DNA of 64,000 nucleotides from Pictodentalium vernedei (GCA_031216915.1 CM062288.1:181748596-181812595); one strand, 5' to 3'. Numbered from the stretch's first letter, positions 24,346 to 34,291 are shown. Numbers and translations are program-made. The notes: a model not told the origin generated them from the sequence alone.

Positions 24346-25000
24346 TCCAAGGACGATAAAGCCCTAATAATAATAGGCTCCAGCTGCTTATCCGGAATCT
24401 GATTCTTAGCCAAGAATCCCACTTCTGTAGTAAGAGTAATAGTACTACCCACACAACGGAAATGGGAATCTTCAACACATAATGCATGAAGCTCGCTAAC
24501 TCTTCTGGCAGAAGCAAAGGTTAAGAGAAATGACATTTTATATGCCAAAAATTTAAATTCTACATCATCTAACGGCTCAAAAGGAGCTTCTTGAAGCTTC
24601 AAGAGAACAAAGCCAAATTCCAATTAGGAATTAATCTGAGAGTTCTAGGTTTATTAATAGAGAAATTTCTGACTAGCTTAGATAAAGAAGTATCTGATCC
24701 AATAGCCAAGTTATCATGATGAGTGTAAGTGTCTGATAACATAGACCTATAGCCCTCAACAGAAACGGGCTGCAGTTTTTATTCATCAAACAGGTAGACC
24801 AGAAAATTGGCAATTTGAGGTATAAATGGATTATAGATATCCACTGATTGATCTGCACACCAACAAAGAAAACTCTCCACTTTGCTGCATAATTCAGCGA
24901 AGAGGAGGTCCTCCTGTAGTTAGAAATTGCGTCCACTGCTCGTCCTGTAAACTGCTTTCCATGCAAGAAGGACCGCACAACAGAAATACGTGAAGGTTGA
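24256..25000 (-). pseudogene. DIRS copy 1 tyrosine recombinase, N-terminal and middle part
   Basis: In minus-strand order the N-terminal helical domain comes first (about 24990-24850: GRAVDAISNYRRTSSSLN, YAAKWRVFFVG). It is followed by the catalytic domain entrance FASARRVSELHAL (24480-24560), which holds the first catalytic arginine, and CPVRAMRIYL near 24300. Several frame changes are needed to read through. It joins the C-terminal part at 21776 across D2 and the duplication. Compared with copy 2 at 53.2 kb it shows the same order of motifs. Confidence 0.85.
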
Positions 25001-26149
25001 GATCTTCCAGGTTGTGATGCAGTGCGCAAGTCTTCTCCTGATATAGAAGGTCCTGAGAGGAGGAAGCTTCCGAGGAATGTCCCATAATAGACATCCGACA
25101 AGATTGATCCAATGTTTCTGAGCTGACAGAGGTGCTACCAGCAGAATTTTGCAATGAAACTGTTTGATTTTTAACAGAATCTCCTGAATCAGCAGAGTTG
25201 GAGGAAATGCATATCCTTCTATTCCGTTCCATGAGATTGATAGAGCGTCTAAGGCATACGCTCGATGATCTGGACATAGCGACACGAACGTCGGAAGCTG
25301 ATTGTTCAGGTTCGTGGCAAAGAGATCTATCATGGGACAATCCCACAGGTAGAAAAGCTGCCTGAATATTCGTTTGTTGAGAGGCCACTTCGATGGCAAC
25401 AGGCGACCTTTCCGATAGAGCGAGTCTGCTACTACATTCAGACGACCCGGAATATGACTGACGGAGAGATGAACGTGAGCAAATAGGAGAATTTTCTCCG
25501 TCAATTCGAATACAGTAATTGAATGATTGCCACCCTGGTTCCTGAGATACGCCACTACTGTGGAATCTGAACATGGACATTTGCTATGTGAGCAATCCAA
25601 TGTTTTAATGCTAGCCAAATAGACATCATCTCTTTGATGTTTATGTGCTTTTCTAGGAACCAAGGGTTCCAAAGACCCTGACACTGCAGGTCTGTGGGAA
25701 TCAGGGATGCGACCCAACCCATCAGACTCGCGTCCGTCATAACAGTGAAGACCAGATCCGGTACTTGAAGCGGAACTCCCTGAGTCAGCCATTGGAGATC
25801 CGCCCAAATCTGAACCTTTTGTTTTACCAGGTCTGTTAATACAATCTGTGTTTTGAGCGAATGCATCTTGATGCTCCAGTTTTGAGTGAAGAAAATCTGG
25901 AGAGGACGCGTGTGTAAGCGACCTAGCGGAATCAGGTTCCAGCCGCGATGCAAAGTCCCATCAGTCGCTTAAACTCCCTCGCTGACACTGTGAGAGAGTT
26001 TAGATAAAAGTGAGCATAACAACTGACTAACTTCGCTCTGGTTACCGCCAGACGAACCAGATTGTTGTGAGTCTCGAAGATCATTCCCAAGTGAATGAAG
26101 GGCTTGGATGAATATCTGAGATATACGAGAGGATGCTTTGCACATTTGC
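25000..26149 (-). pseudogene. DIRS copy 1 reverse transcriptase C-terminus and RNase H
   Basis: On the minus strand from about 26115, the RT thumb side reads LGMIFETHNNLVRLAVTRAK and then LTVSAREFKRLMGLCIAAGT. It is followed by IPLGRLHTRPLQIF, a block typical of DIRS polymerases. RNase H follows: VMTDASLMGWVASL (first Asp), NIKEMMSIWLALKHW (Glu), and HIPGRLNVVADSLYRKG (terminal Asp region). This enzyme would make and process the cDNA. The RT fingers and palm with the YLDD-like box are absent; the copy stops at a TTAA MITE (26154). Internal frame changes show decay. Confidence 0.87.
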
Positions 26150-26153
26150 TTAA

Positions 26154-26358
26154 CCCCCTGCACACTGATGTCGAAATATCTAAAGTTCAGCGTGCAAATA
26201 TTTCCCATAATGCAACTAGAAATTTAACCAATTCAGTCTTGTTTGACAGAGCTCAATGAGCTCTGTCAAAAAATATTGAATTGGTTAAATTCCCAGCTGC
26301 ATTATGGGAAAAATGGCTACTTCAAAATCTGGATATTTTGACATCAGTGTGCAGGGGG
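26154..26358. mobile_element. TTAA MITE at DIRS/Penelope junction (T3)
   Basis: TTAA at 26150-26153 and 26359-26362 flank inverted ends ccccctgcacactgatgtc. The whole element is nearly palindromic, including aaatttaaccaattca/tgaattggttaaatt and a central gacagagctcaatgagctct and gtc. To its left is DIRS sequence; to its right is Penelope-like sequence. Confidence 0.82.
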
Positions 26359-26362
26359 TTAA

Positions 26363-27500
26363 GGCATTTTCCTCCCATTCTGCTACATAAATGCTTGCAA
26401 AATTAGGACTGAATCTTTTGCCCATAGGACAACCCATTATTTGTAGAAAATATTCTCCACTAAATTGAAAGTCATAAACTTTTAAGCTCAGCTCTAAAAG
26501 ATCCAAAATTTGTTCATCCGGGCATTTTGCATCAAGATATTTTTCAAACGCATTTTTAACCGTATGACAGTATGTATACGAACATTGATTTTGATAAAGG
26601 TCTTAAAAGACCTTTATCAAAATCAATGTTCATATACATACTGTCGATATAGAAAGTAGCCAGGATAGCATTTTTCGATATTTTCAATTTCAAAATTTTG
26701 CACAGGAAATCCTGAGTATTTTATAGATAGCTTGGATGGCTATTTGCTGTAGGTTTAAGATGATAATCAATTAGTTCCGAGATCGCATAAGATTCTAAGT
26801 TACAATCTGATACAATGGGCTTCCTGGGTGGAGTTACGCCATCCGTACATGAAGAATGGTCCTTGGTAGGATGTAAAATTGTCTTGTTTGAGCACTGAGC
26901 TTAGCTGTTAATTGTTTTTTGGTTATGTGACCTTCGTTGAGGAGAAATGTTAAGATCTTATTGAATTTTTCGACATTACTGGGCCATATAAGTGAATCTA
27001 TTTTCTTATAATGTTCAGTATTGCTGAGTTGTCTCATGGCTTCCTTTATTTAATTATCCCGAGATAGAACGACTACCGAACCACCTTTGTCGGCTGGTTT
27101 AATTACTAATTTCTTATTTTTTGAGAAGTTTTATATAAGTTCTCCGTTCACCAGCTGTTAAATTGTCTTTATCAGAGCGTATGTTCATGCTGAACACCTT
27201 TTGGCGGATTCATTTGTTAGCCTTAATAATTTCAGGATCTACTTCACTGTCTGGAGGTGACCAACCAGATGATTCTGTGAAAGGAAGTTTCCGACCGCTG
27301 GAGTTTCTAAAGCGGTCTGCTAATTTCATTTGCCTAAGAAAATTACAGTTATGTGATGGTATATTTGTTTGATTACCAGTTTTAGGCTTCGGTGCTGGTA
27401 CAAAAGTTAAGCCGCGATTTAAAAGAGACTTCTCTTGGGTTGTTAGGTCATTGGTGCCAGACAGGTTAAACACATTAGTTCCTAATCCCACATTAAGCGG
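26363..27500 (-). pseudogene. Penelope-like retroelement, RT region (broken)
   Basis: On the minus strand, the N-terminal part has LLNRGLTFVPAPKPKTGNQT and FLRQMKLADRFRNSS. Further on are MRQLSNTEHYKKIDSLIWP and a GHITKKQL...RQFYILPR block. The palm region has DIDSMYMNIDFDKGL, then CPDEQILDLLELSLKVYDFQ and YFLQIMGCPMGKRFSPNFAS followed by WEENAL. This order matches Neptune/Poseidon-type Penelope-like elements, which copy RNA into the genome from a nicked target. Frames change several times and the C-terminal part, including the later RT motifs and the GIY-YIG endonuclease, is cut off at the MITE. Family identity is strong. Confidence 0.85.
26566..26645. repeat. Snap-back duplication of Penelope RT motif A
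   Basis: Two 39-bp arms (26566-26604 and 26607-26645) are inverted copies with one mismatch and a 2-bp spacer. The right arm, read on the minus strand, is the DSMYMNIDFDKGL coding sequence of the RT. The left arm is its inverse, so this is an inverted duplication of coding DNA and not a MITE. Confidence 0.85.
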
Positions 27501-27548
27501 TTAAGTTAAGCGGTTGTTACCTTTGCCTTTACTTTGTTTAAATCTAGA

Positions 27549-27562
27549 TGTGTGTGTGTGTG

Positions 27563-27602
<40 letters not shown>
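27549..27602. repeat. (GT)n microsatellite
   Basis: A GT dinucleotide run, broken once by gagg. It lies between the Penelope-like region and an array-element fragment. Confidence 0.95.
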
Positions 27603-27657
27603 AGTGGGGGTAGGGTCAAATGACACGAGAAAAATATTTTGTCACCCCACTTAACAA

Positions 27658-28030
27658 ACTAGAGGTGGTCACCAAGGGTGGTCAATCCGCCCCAAAAATA
27701 AGACCTTGATACAGTAACCTTGCCAATATCTAAAGTTTTGGAGCAGAAACCAACTTCAAGTTTAGGTTACTCTAACCTTCACTTTTGAAACAAAAAAAAA
27801 TAAATAGGGTTTTTCTCTCATCATGCCCAACCAACACATTAAGTTTGCTTTCGATTGGCCAATTGAAATTTTAATTGGAGTATGGAAGCTCAGTGGAAAA
27901 ATTCTAAGTTCAACATCACTGCGACCTTGACCTTTGGCACAATGATCCCAAAATACATAAGTTTCTTCCTCTCATGACGCTCAACCCACATGTTAAGTTT
28001 GGTTTCAATCAAGCAAACAGAACTTTAATT
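27658..28030 (+). mobile_element. Array-type element, 5' fragment
   Basis: It begins ctagaggtggtcaccaaggg and tggtcaatccgcc, a 5' hairpin like families F and G. It contains two units with ctctcatcatgcccaaccaa / ctctcatgacgctcaaccca, about 155 bp apart. It stops at the hAT relic; no 3' end is present. Confidence 0.5.
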
Positions 28031-28039
28031 TGAGAGAGG

Positions 28040-28730
28040 AAACCAACTCTGCGGAATTTCCACCTGGTCTCCACATCTTGAATTAGTCTGTGTGGTGGTT
28101 AGTCAAAACCCTCCTGTTTTGCTATCAAATCCTCAGAGGCCAATGTCGATTTGCAGAAATGAGTCACTAATTCACACCCAGAACCACTTCCTTGGTGATG
28201 AAATTGACCGAGACAAGTATTCACTGCTAAATGCAGCATGTGTCCAAAGCAACAGATATGCTTGAAATCAGTTAAACAGCATTCTTTAACAACATTCGCT
28301 GTATTATTTGTAACTATCATGCAAACTTGCTTTGAATTAATCTTGTAATCTGAGAGATTTTCCAGAAGAACCTCACTGAGATGTTCCCCTGCATGATGGT
28401 CAGAAATAGCTAAAGTGCAGAGTACTCTGCATTTGTATTTCCAGTTTTCATTCATGGAATGATAGGTAAAAGTGATGTACCCTTCCATTGTACATCTTGT
28501 CCATGTATCCATTGTGATCGCGATGAATTCACATCGACAAGCTTGGAAATGATTTGTTTTTAAATCTTCAAAACAGTATTTGAGGTGGCTTCGGAGAGTT
28601 TTGAGGCACAGTATTTTGTATGTAGGCTCAATTTCCTACATCAGCTCTTGAAATCCTTTGTCGTTAACAATACTCAGAGGTCACAAGTCCAGCGCGCACC
28701 ACTATATCATCTCCTTGGTTATGACTTTCC
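28040..28730 (-). pseudogene. hAT transposase pseudogene (ZBED-like)
   Basis: The minus-strand reading has PLSIVNDKGFQELM, then YKILCLKTLRSHLKYCFEDL. Then come ITMDTWTRCTMEGYITFTYH with the first catalytic Asp context, IVTNNTANVVKECC (the usual TDNAANIV-like block, here with Asn for Asp), CCFGHMLHLAVN, and finally IQDVETRWK, the end of the hAT core before the dimerisation region. At least four in-frame stops interrupt it (three upstream of YKIL, one before IQDV). hAT enzymes make 8-bp target duplications, the size seen around the MITEs at 18620 and 29440. Whether this one served them is unknown. Confidence 0.87.
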
Positions 28731-28949
28731 ATCGTTCATGAAGCATGACCACTAGCCCACTTTTCATTTTTCTATCCTTAAATTTGGGGATCGTCAAGAG
28801 CTATACATGAAAGATGTATTTTTCTGATTGACCGATTGGTCCATTTTAATGTCGACGTTGCTTGGTAATCGAGTTGACGTCGATTAATTGGCTAATTGTC
28901 CCAACACTAGCATTCATTCAAAGAAAATGAATGTTCATCAAAGTTTTTA

Positions 28950-29041
28950 GATTCAATTTCGATGGAATATTTCAGTTGGTTAGAAAAGTGAACCCAAGGT
29001 ACACTTTTCCAACCGATGGAAATATTCCAACCAATTGAATC
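28950..29041. repeat. Inverted repeat (foldback)
   Basis: Arms of about 41 bp: gattcaatttcgatggaata on the left, and on the right the complement of gattcaattggttggaatat. No target duplication was recognised. It is probably a small MITE. Confidence 0.65.
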
Positions 29042-29045
29042 AAAA

Positions 29046-29431
29046 CATAGGTGATGGACTATTTCAGGGTTAGACTTGTTCTAAGCCATAACAGAAGAAT
29101 CAAATTCCTTACAGAATTAGACTAGTGGTCTGAGAGCTCGATCTAAAATGTTTAACAAACTCCTTTCAAGGAGAGTTACTTCCTGCTCCCATTATTGAAG
29201 AAGCTACACCTTTGTTGCTTACATGATGCACATCTGTAATGCTCAACAAACTCAAACTTAATTCAAGGAGAGCTGCTTCCTACTCCCTTTATTCAAGGAG
29301 CTACCCTACTCCATTTAAAATTCAAGGACTGCCAGTTTTTTGCTTACAGAATTCACACCTGTAATGCTCAACAAACTCCAAGGAAAGATGGTTCCTGCTA
29401 CTTTGATTGATATTTCAGGAGAACTCCCCAT
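29046..29431. repeat. Degenerate 120-bp direct repeats
   Basis: The phrase ctgtaatgctcaacaaactc recurs at about 29235 and 29358, with ttcaaggagag and cttcctnctccc between. About three units are visible. No ends or coding sequence were found. Confidence 0.5.
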
Positions 29432-29439
29432 AGCACTTT

Positions 29440-29656
29440 CAAGCCAGAAAATAAGCAGGCTGTCATCTGCAAAATGAGGTCCCCAGGGGTAGCATCACTA
29501 AATTTACTCTCTGTGAACCTCAATCTGAATCAGGGTCTCAAAACTAAACAGAAAGAGGTACCCAGAAGATAAATTGGCCCACTGTATGGGATAGCATCAT
29601 CAAATTCACCGTCAGACCTCATTCTGCAAATATCAGGCTGCTTATTTTCAGGCCTG
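29440..29656 (+). mobile_element. hAT-type MITE, second copy, 8-bp target duplication
   Basis: The ends are caagccagaaaataagcagg and the complement of caggcctgaaaataagcag. The flanks are agcacttt at 29432-29439 and 29657-29664, an exact 8-bp duplication. The interior matches 18620-18872 in reverse orientation but lacks part of its inner palindrome (217 versus 253 bp). Confidence 0.88.
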
Positions 29657-29664
29657 AGCACTTT

Positions 29665-30089
29665 TATATTTTGAATCAAAGCTATAGTCAACCAAACTTA
29701 AGAAATGTGGAAGAAGTTCATTCTACAAGATTTAAATAGTCAGACAAGTGACCACCATGTGCAGTGACTCCCATATATCTTCTCAAATCAGAACCTAAAT
29801 TCCATTCAGTTACATAAGAATCCTAATGAGAATTTGATTATTCCTCACTAAGCGAACTTTACAAGAATCAGATTCTGGATTCTCGACATATTTTAAGTCC
29901 TGGAAAGTATGTTTTATCAGTTTTAATAACTTCTGTAACTGTGGAGTGGATTCCAAGCAAAACAAAAGGCCTTTCCACCCAAGTATGAACTCATCTTCTG
30001 AGAAAAAACATAAAAAGCAAGGTTTCACCCAAAGAAAAGATGGAACTTTGTTTGTCCTTGTTATGCTTTTTCCCTGAACTTGAGACATA
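29665..30089 (-). other. Unrecognised 92-codon open frame
   Basis: A minus-strand frame of 92 codons (29810-30088) runs into the MITE at 30090. It contains SEDEFILGWKGLLFCLEST and PQLQKLLKLIKHTFQDL, which reads like real protein, but I cannot place it in a family. A possible acceptor (ttttttctcag) lies just before the SEDEF region; no donor was found. It could be a relic exon or element ORF. Confidence 0.3.
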
Positions 30090-30952
30090 CAGTGGAACCC
30101 TGTTAATCAAATAGCCACTTTGCCGGTGAAAACTATTCAATTAACAGGAGTAATTCAATTGTCAGGGATTTGGTCACTTTCCTCTATTCTAGGGATACAT
30201 GGAGCTTTTGTTTGATTATACAGTGGAACCCTATTAATTGAATAGCCACTTTGCCATTGAGATTTATTCAATTAACAGGAGTATTCAATTAACAGGGATT
30301 TGATCACTTTCCTGTATTTTAGAAATAAATTGATTGAGCATTTATTCTTTTGTATCTTGTTTTACAGAGCTCATAGCGCTCTGTCAAACAAGATATAATA
30401 GAATAAATGCCAATATTAGATGCACTTATGTGAAATCGGTCTCTAAACATTGGGTACTTGGTGATTGTCAGGATAATTTCTCACCACATTCCAGTATTTT
30501 TGTATTCAATTAAGAGGAGTTTGCTCTATAACCCATATTCAATTAAGAGGTCAAATTTGTACTGAAAGTATGGTAAATGGTTTGGTGTTTGGAAATTATA
30601 TTCAATTTACAGGGTTATTCAATTAAGAGATATACAATTAAGTGGGCTCCACTGTATCTTGTTTGACTTAGCTCTGTGAGATCTGTCAAGATAAAAATAA
30701 ATAAAATGGAAGTGTTGGGTATACAGAGACAAAATAGTTCTATAAATAAGGGAAATTTTGTGGTTGCCCGAGTAATTTCTTGACATATTACTAGAGTTTT
30801 TATTCAATTAACAGGTGTTAACTCCATAACCTATCTGCAATTAACAGGATAAATTTGTAATAGAGGTATGGGAAATTGGTTTGCATTTGGAAGTTATATT
30901 CAATTAACAGGGTTATTCAATTGAGGGATATGCAGTTCAGAAAGTTCCACTG
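30090..30952 (+). mobile_element. Pogo-like MITE P3 (outer), split by a second copy
   Basis: The outer left part is 30090-30220 (starts cagtggaaccctgttaatc) and the outer right part is 30655-30952 (ends gttccactg). TA precedes the left end. Joining the two parts restores the usual ttatatcttgtttgac run of this family, at exactly the TA where the inner copy sits. Confidence 0.85.
30221..30654 (+). mobile_element. Pogo-like MITE P3 (inner), complete
   Basis: The ends are cagtggaaccctattaattg and the complement of cagtggagcccacttaattg, with TA on both sides (30219-30220, 30655-30656). The length is 434 bp. The centre carries acagagctcatagcgctctg and tc. It is inserted in another member of its own family. 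Confidence 0.9.
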
Positions 30953-31819
30953 CATTTCCTAGGCCTGTCATGATTAATCAAGAAGTTGAAAAAATCAGAA
31001 ACACCCATAGTTGACTACAGTTTCAAAGTCGATGATTATGGGTTTTCATCACTCCTTCACAGATGAACTACAGCTTATTACTCTCTCACCCATTATGCTC
31101 ATAAGAAGTTTGAGGGTGTAGAATATCAAAATACATTCTAATTGATATGGGAAAGCAGTATAAATGTACAAAACATGACAGCAGGTCTGGCATTCTAGAA
31201 AGTATGTGAGTACAAATAATTGCCCTTCTCAGTTTGCCAAGAATTGCAATTGCCTTCTTTAATCTCAATGTGGCTATTATTTGACACTTGGCCACCTCAG
31301 GTGAAAACCTGAGCTTAGGTTCAGGTTTGGGTCTGAGATGGTTCAGAGTCTGAATTTTCCTCGGAGAGCAGTAGGCATGCAGCATGCTTGCATGTCTTAA
31401 GAATATTTGGCCTGCGACACTAATGACCAAGAATATTGTTTTCCATAAAGTTGTTTCTAGAGGTCACAGAGTACGATTAAAGTGAACTTTAATCAATTAT
31501 TCTTCTTCAAAAGTCGATCCTGAAATTTCATAATCGTGCCAGCCTTAGAATTTCCTTGGTGAAAACGCCAGTTCAGGGAATTTCAGATGAAATCCACTCT
31601 CGGTGACACTATACATAGAGTATAGGAAGAGAGGATAACAGTTAGAAACAATTAACTTTTTCACCTGAGAAATGCTTCAAATTTTGGAAAAATACACGGT
31701 TAGCATTACACTTGGTGGTGCATGAGCTGAAAGGTAGCAAATGCTCCTTGAGTTTTCCTTAAAAATCACAAAACTTCAATGGGTGGAAAATTCATTTTGA
31801 CTGTTTTGTATTTGGTGCT
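30953..31819. other. Intron stretch, nothing firm
   Basis: This is AT-rich. A 114-codon minus frame (31086-31430) has no recognisable domain. A short inverted pair (ctcggtgacactata ... tatagg) near 31600 is too weak to call. Confidence 0.4.
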
Positions 31820-32720
31820 ATGGTGGAATCCCGTTAACTGAACTGCCACTTTTGATTAACAGAAATATACAACTAGAGGTACTGTGAGCAAACTCACAAA
31901 GTGATACCCCCCTCCCCCCCCCCCCCCCTGAAATGTATAAGTTAGATTATCTCCCCTTGGAAATGTCAGAACGGAATTATATTGCTTCATGCACATCTTC
32001 ATATGGAGTTCTTCCACTGTGTAAAGTTTCATGAAAATTCTTCAAACGGTTTAGGAGGAGTTGCGCTTACAAGGATGGACAGATGGTATAAGTTAGATTA
32101 TCTCCCCTTGGAAATGTCAGAACGGAATTATATTGCTTCATGCACATCTTCATATGGAGTTCTTCCACTGTGTAAAGTTTCATGAAAATTCTTCAAACGG
32201 TTTAGGAGGAGTTGCTTACAAGGATGGACAGACGGTATAAGTTAGACTATCTCCCCTTGGAAATGTCAGAACGGAATTATATTGCTTCATGCACATCTTC
32301 ATATGGAGTTCTTCCATTGTGTAAAGTTTCATGAAAATTCTTCAAATGGTTTAGGAGGAGTTGCGCTTACAAGGATGGACAGAGGGTATAAGTTAGATTA
32401 TCTCCCCTTGGAAATGTCAGAACGGAATTATATTGCTTCATGCATATCTTCATATGGAGTTCTTCCATTGTGTAAAGTTTCATGAAAATTCTTCAAACGG
32501 TTTAGGAGGAGTTGCACTTACAAGGATGGACAGACGGACAGATGGACAGACGGATGGACAGGGTGATTCCTATATACCCCCCCAAACTTTGTTTGTGGGG
32601 GGTATAATTAACAGGAATAGGGTTATTTTCTTATCTTCTAATGATAAACTGAGCATTTATTCTATTATATCTAGTTTGGCAGAGCTCACTGAGCTCGGTA
32701 AAATCAGATAGAATACATTA
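31820..32720 (+). mobile_element. Pogo-like MITE P4, split by array element F2
   Basis: The left end (ggtggaatcccgttaactg, about 31820) and the sequence resuming at 32608 (ttaacaggaatagggttatt) are parts of the TA-type MITE. The core palindrome gcagagctcactgagctcgg is at about 32675. A matching tail (attcaattaagggatataca) is found only at 33850-33885, so the copy is further disrupted. Confidence 0.65.
31873..32607 (+). mobile_element. Array element F2 (family F, complete)
   Basis: The 5' end is ctagaggtactgtgagc and gctcac-type hairpin, then gatacccccc. There are four units of about 150 bp (starts near 31934, 32085, 32235, 32385). The run gacagacggacagatggaca follows, and the 3' hairpin is tacccccccaaactttgttt then gtggggggtataa. 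It sits between atacaa and ttaacagg of P4, with no duplication. Plus frames of 67-92 codons are unit translations. Confidence 0.87.
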
Positions 32721-33089
32721 AATACCTATAATGGATTTATTACATGCCTGTTCTATGAAATCCCCATCTACAGCAGCACTAAACCATGCAGAAAATGAAA
32801 ATCTGTTCCGCATATATGTGGGGAACAGAAATTGTTGACAGACTATTTTTATAAAGCAGAAAAATGTCACTGGAATTTTCTACAAATCATGCACCTCAAT
32901 TACAATTTGAATCGCTAGCGATAGCTAAAAGAGTCCCCTGAGTACCAATGTGTTCTGAAACTCAGAGACGAAATAGTACCATGGGTTCCCCTCGCAAATT
33001 TGGTTGGCAATAAAATGTGTTCTTTTTGTTGATGATTGTCAAATGAATTGCTCAGTGTCCTTCTAATAATGTTTTTTTTATAGACATGA
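32721..33089. other. Unassigned intron stretch
   Basis: It has a small inverted repeat, tctgttccgca...ggggaacaga (about 32806-32834), and otherwise nothing recognisable. Confidence 0.4.
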
Positions 33090-33265
33090 AGGCATGTAAT
33101 AAACACAGAACGACACGCGTGTGTGAATGGGTTAATCGATATGGCACTTATGCCATCGTGGAAGGATAAAACTCGAGACTTGCGGCCATTCGTTCTATCC
33201 TTCCGCACTGGCACTCGAGCTATATTGATTAACCCATTCACATACACGTCATTCTGTACATGTAT
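33090..33265. repeat. Foldback MITE
   Basis: Arms: gtgtgaatgggttaatcgat on the left and its near-complement (tattgattaacccattcaca) on the right. They extend outward through acagaacgacacg / cgtcattctgt. Loop about 90 bp. The overlapping 119-codon frame is an artefact. Confidence 0.65.
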
Positions 33266-33967
33266 TGATGACAAAAATTTCTATAAATGTGGATAATTCG
33301 GTGGTTTCCAGAAAAATACTTTGACAGATTACAGGTCAGGGTTCATGCAGGCAAGAACTGATAAAATTCAAGGCTGTTTCTTGATATATTACAGCATTTT
33401 TCAAGACCCTACAATAGCCAAATTAAGGATTTCAAGGCCCTGCCTTCACTAGTCCTAACTAGGACCCTCCAGTCATTACCCTCTCCTCCCCCTTTCCTAT
33501 AAGCGAAGTGGGAGGAATTGGTAATGACCAAAGGTCCAAGGTTGGGCTATGCCTTCATTAACTCTGACATATAAAATTATACAGTTATGATTACGTGCTT
33601 TGTCAGCATTTTATGAATATTCAAGGCTTTTTGACAACCTCCTGACACATTTTCCAGGATTTCAAGACACTGAATGACCCTCAAACAAATTCAATTCTGC
33701 TCCTTAAATCCAAGATCCTGCAAGAACTCTGCAGGTTTTATTCTTTTAAAAGAATTTTACTCTATAACCTCTATTTATTTAACAGGTCAACTTTATAATG
33801 ATGGTATGGTAGATGGGTATGAGTTTGGAAGTCATGTGCATTTAACAGGGATATTCAATTAAGGGATATACAATTAAGTAGGTTGCATGTACATTATTAT
33901 GCTTGCCCCAACATCGATGGAAAACTATGGACTCCCATGTCAATTGATACCTTGTTACTTTTATTAC
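33266..33967. other. Repeat remnants before PIP4K exon
   Basis: It contains a foldback at about 33430-33550 (cagtcattaccctctcctcc against ggaggaattggtaatgac), sitting inside sequence of the 'aaattcaaggctgtttctt' type. The pogo-like MITE tail is at 33750-33885 (tctataacctctatttattt, ttcaattaagggatata). The exon starts at 33968. Confidence 0.5.
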
Positions 33968-34117
33968 CTGATGATACGGTTTGAGTATATGATGCATTTG
34001 TTCAACTTCTTCACTGACTAGGGTTTTGATAAAATATCGGCTATCTTTGGATCTGAACATTCTTGCACCACTCCGGCCAGGTGAATCAATTTCACAGGGT
34101 TGTTTTGTGAGAGAATT
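33968..34117 (-). CDS. PIP4K: PIP4K internal exon (glycine loop and catalytic Lys)
   Basis: This is a 150-bp exon, exactly 50 codons and phase 0 at both ends, with acceptor …ttctttgcag and donor gtaataa on the minus strand. It encodes NSLTKQPCEID, then a SPGRSGARM nucleotide-binding loop, then RYFIKTLVSEEVEQMHHILK and PYHQ. The Lys of FIKT corresponds to the ATP-contacting lysine of PIP kinases. It continues from DYL of the exon at 45493-45589 and leads into YIVENN of the exon at 17704-17850. The order and spacing match PIP4K2, whose corresponding stretch also has SGAR, IKT, and MH-ILK-YHQ. No in-frame stop or frameshift is seen, so this looks like a live host exon inside a repeat-dense intron pair. 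Confidence 0.95.
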
Positions 34118-34291
34118 CTGCAAAGAAAAAAACACAATATGTTCTGGTTATGTAGTAATTTTATAGTTCTAAGAAAAAAAAAAGATTAAAACACATGGAA
34201 TGCTGATTTTAAAGCACCTCAATATTTGGCAATCTATTTGGTCAATGATGAATTCAACAAGATTCAGTAAAATAATTGTTACTGTAAAGAG

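Noticed and set aside
24294-24623. Phage-type integrase
   Set aside because: The fold is a tyrosine recombinase, but linked RT/RNase H and the gene order show it is from a DIRS retrotransposon.
26566-26645. A MITE inside the Penelope-like element
   Set aside because: One arm is itself the RT coding sequence, with no target duplication, so it is an inverted duplication.
31982-32711. Three similar plus-strand frames starting MLHAHLHMEFFHC
   Set aside because: They are the same 150-bp F unit translated repeatedly; also seen at 11117.
32915-33274. A 119-codon minus frame
   Set aside because: It spans a foldback with both arms; no domain and no splice context.
33968-34117. Assignment as PIP5K rather than PIP4K
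   Set aside because: ENMPSHF, NSLTK, MHHILK-YHQ and ASDKEK fit PIP4K; the PIP5K counterparts differ at these places.
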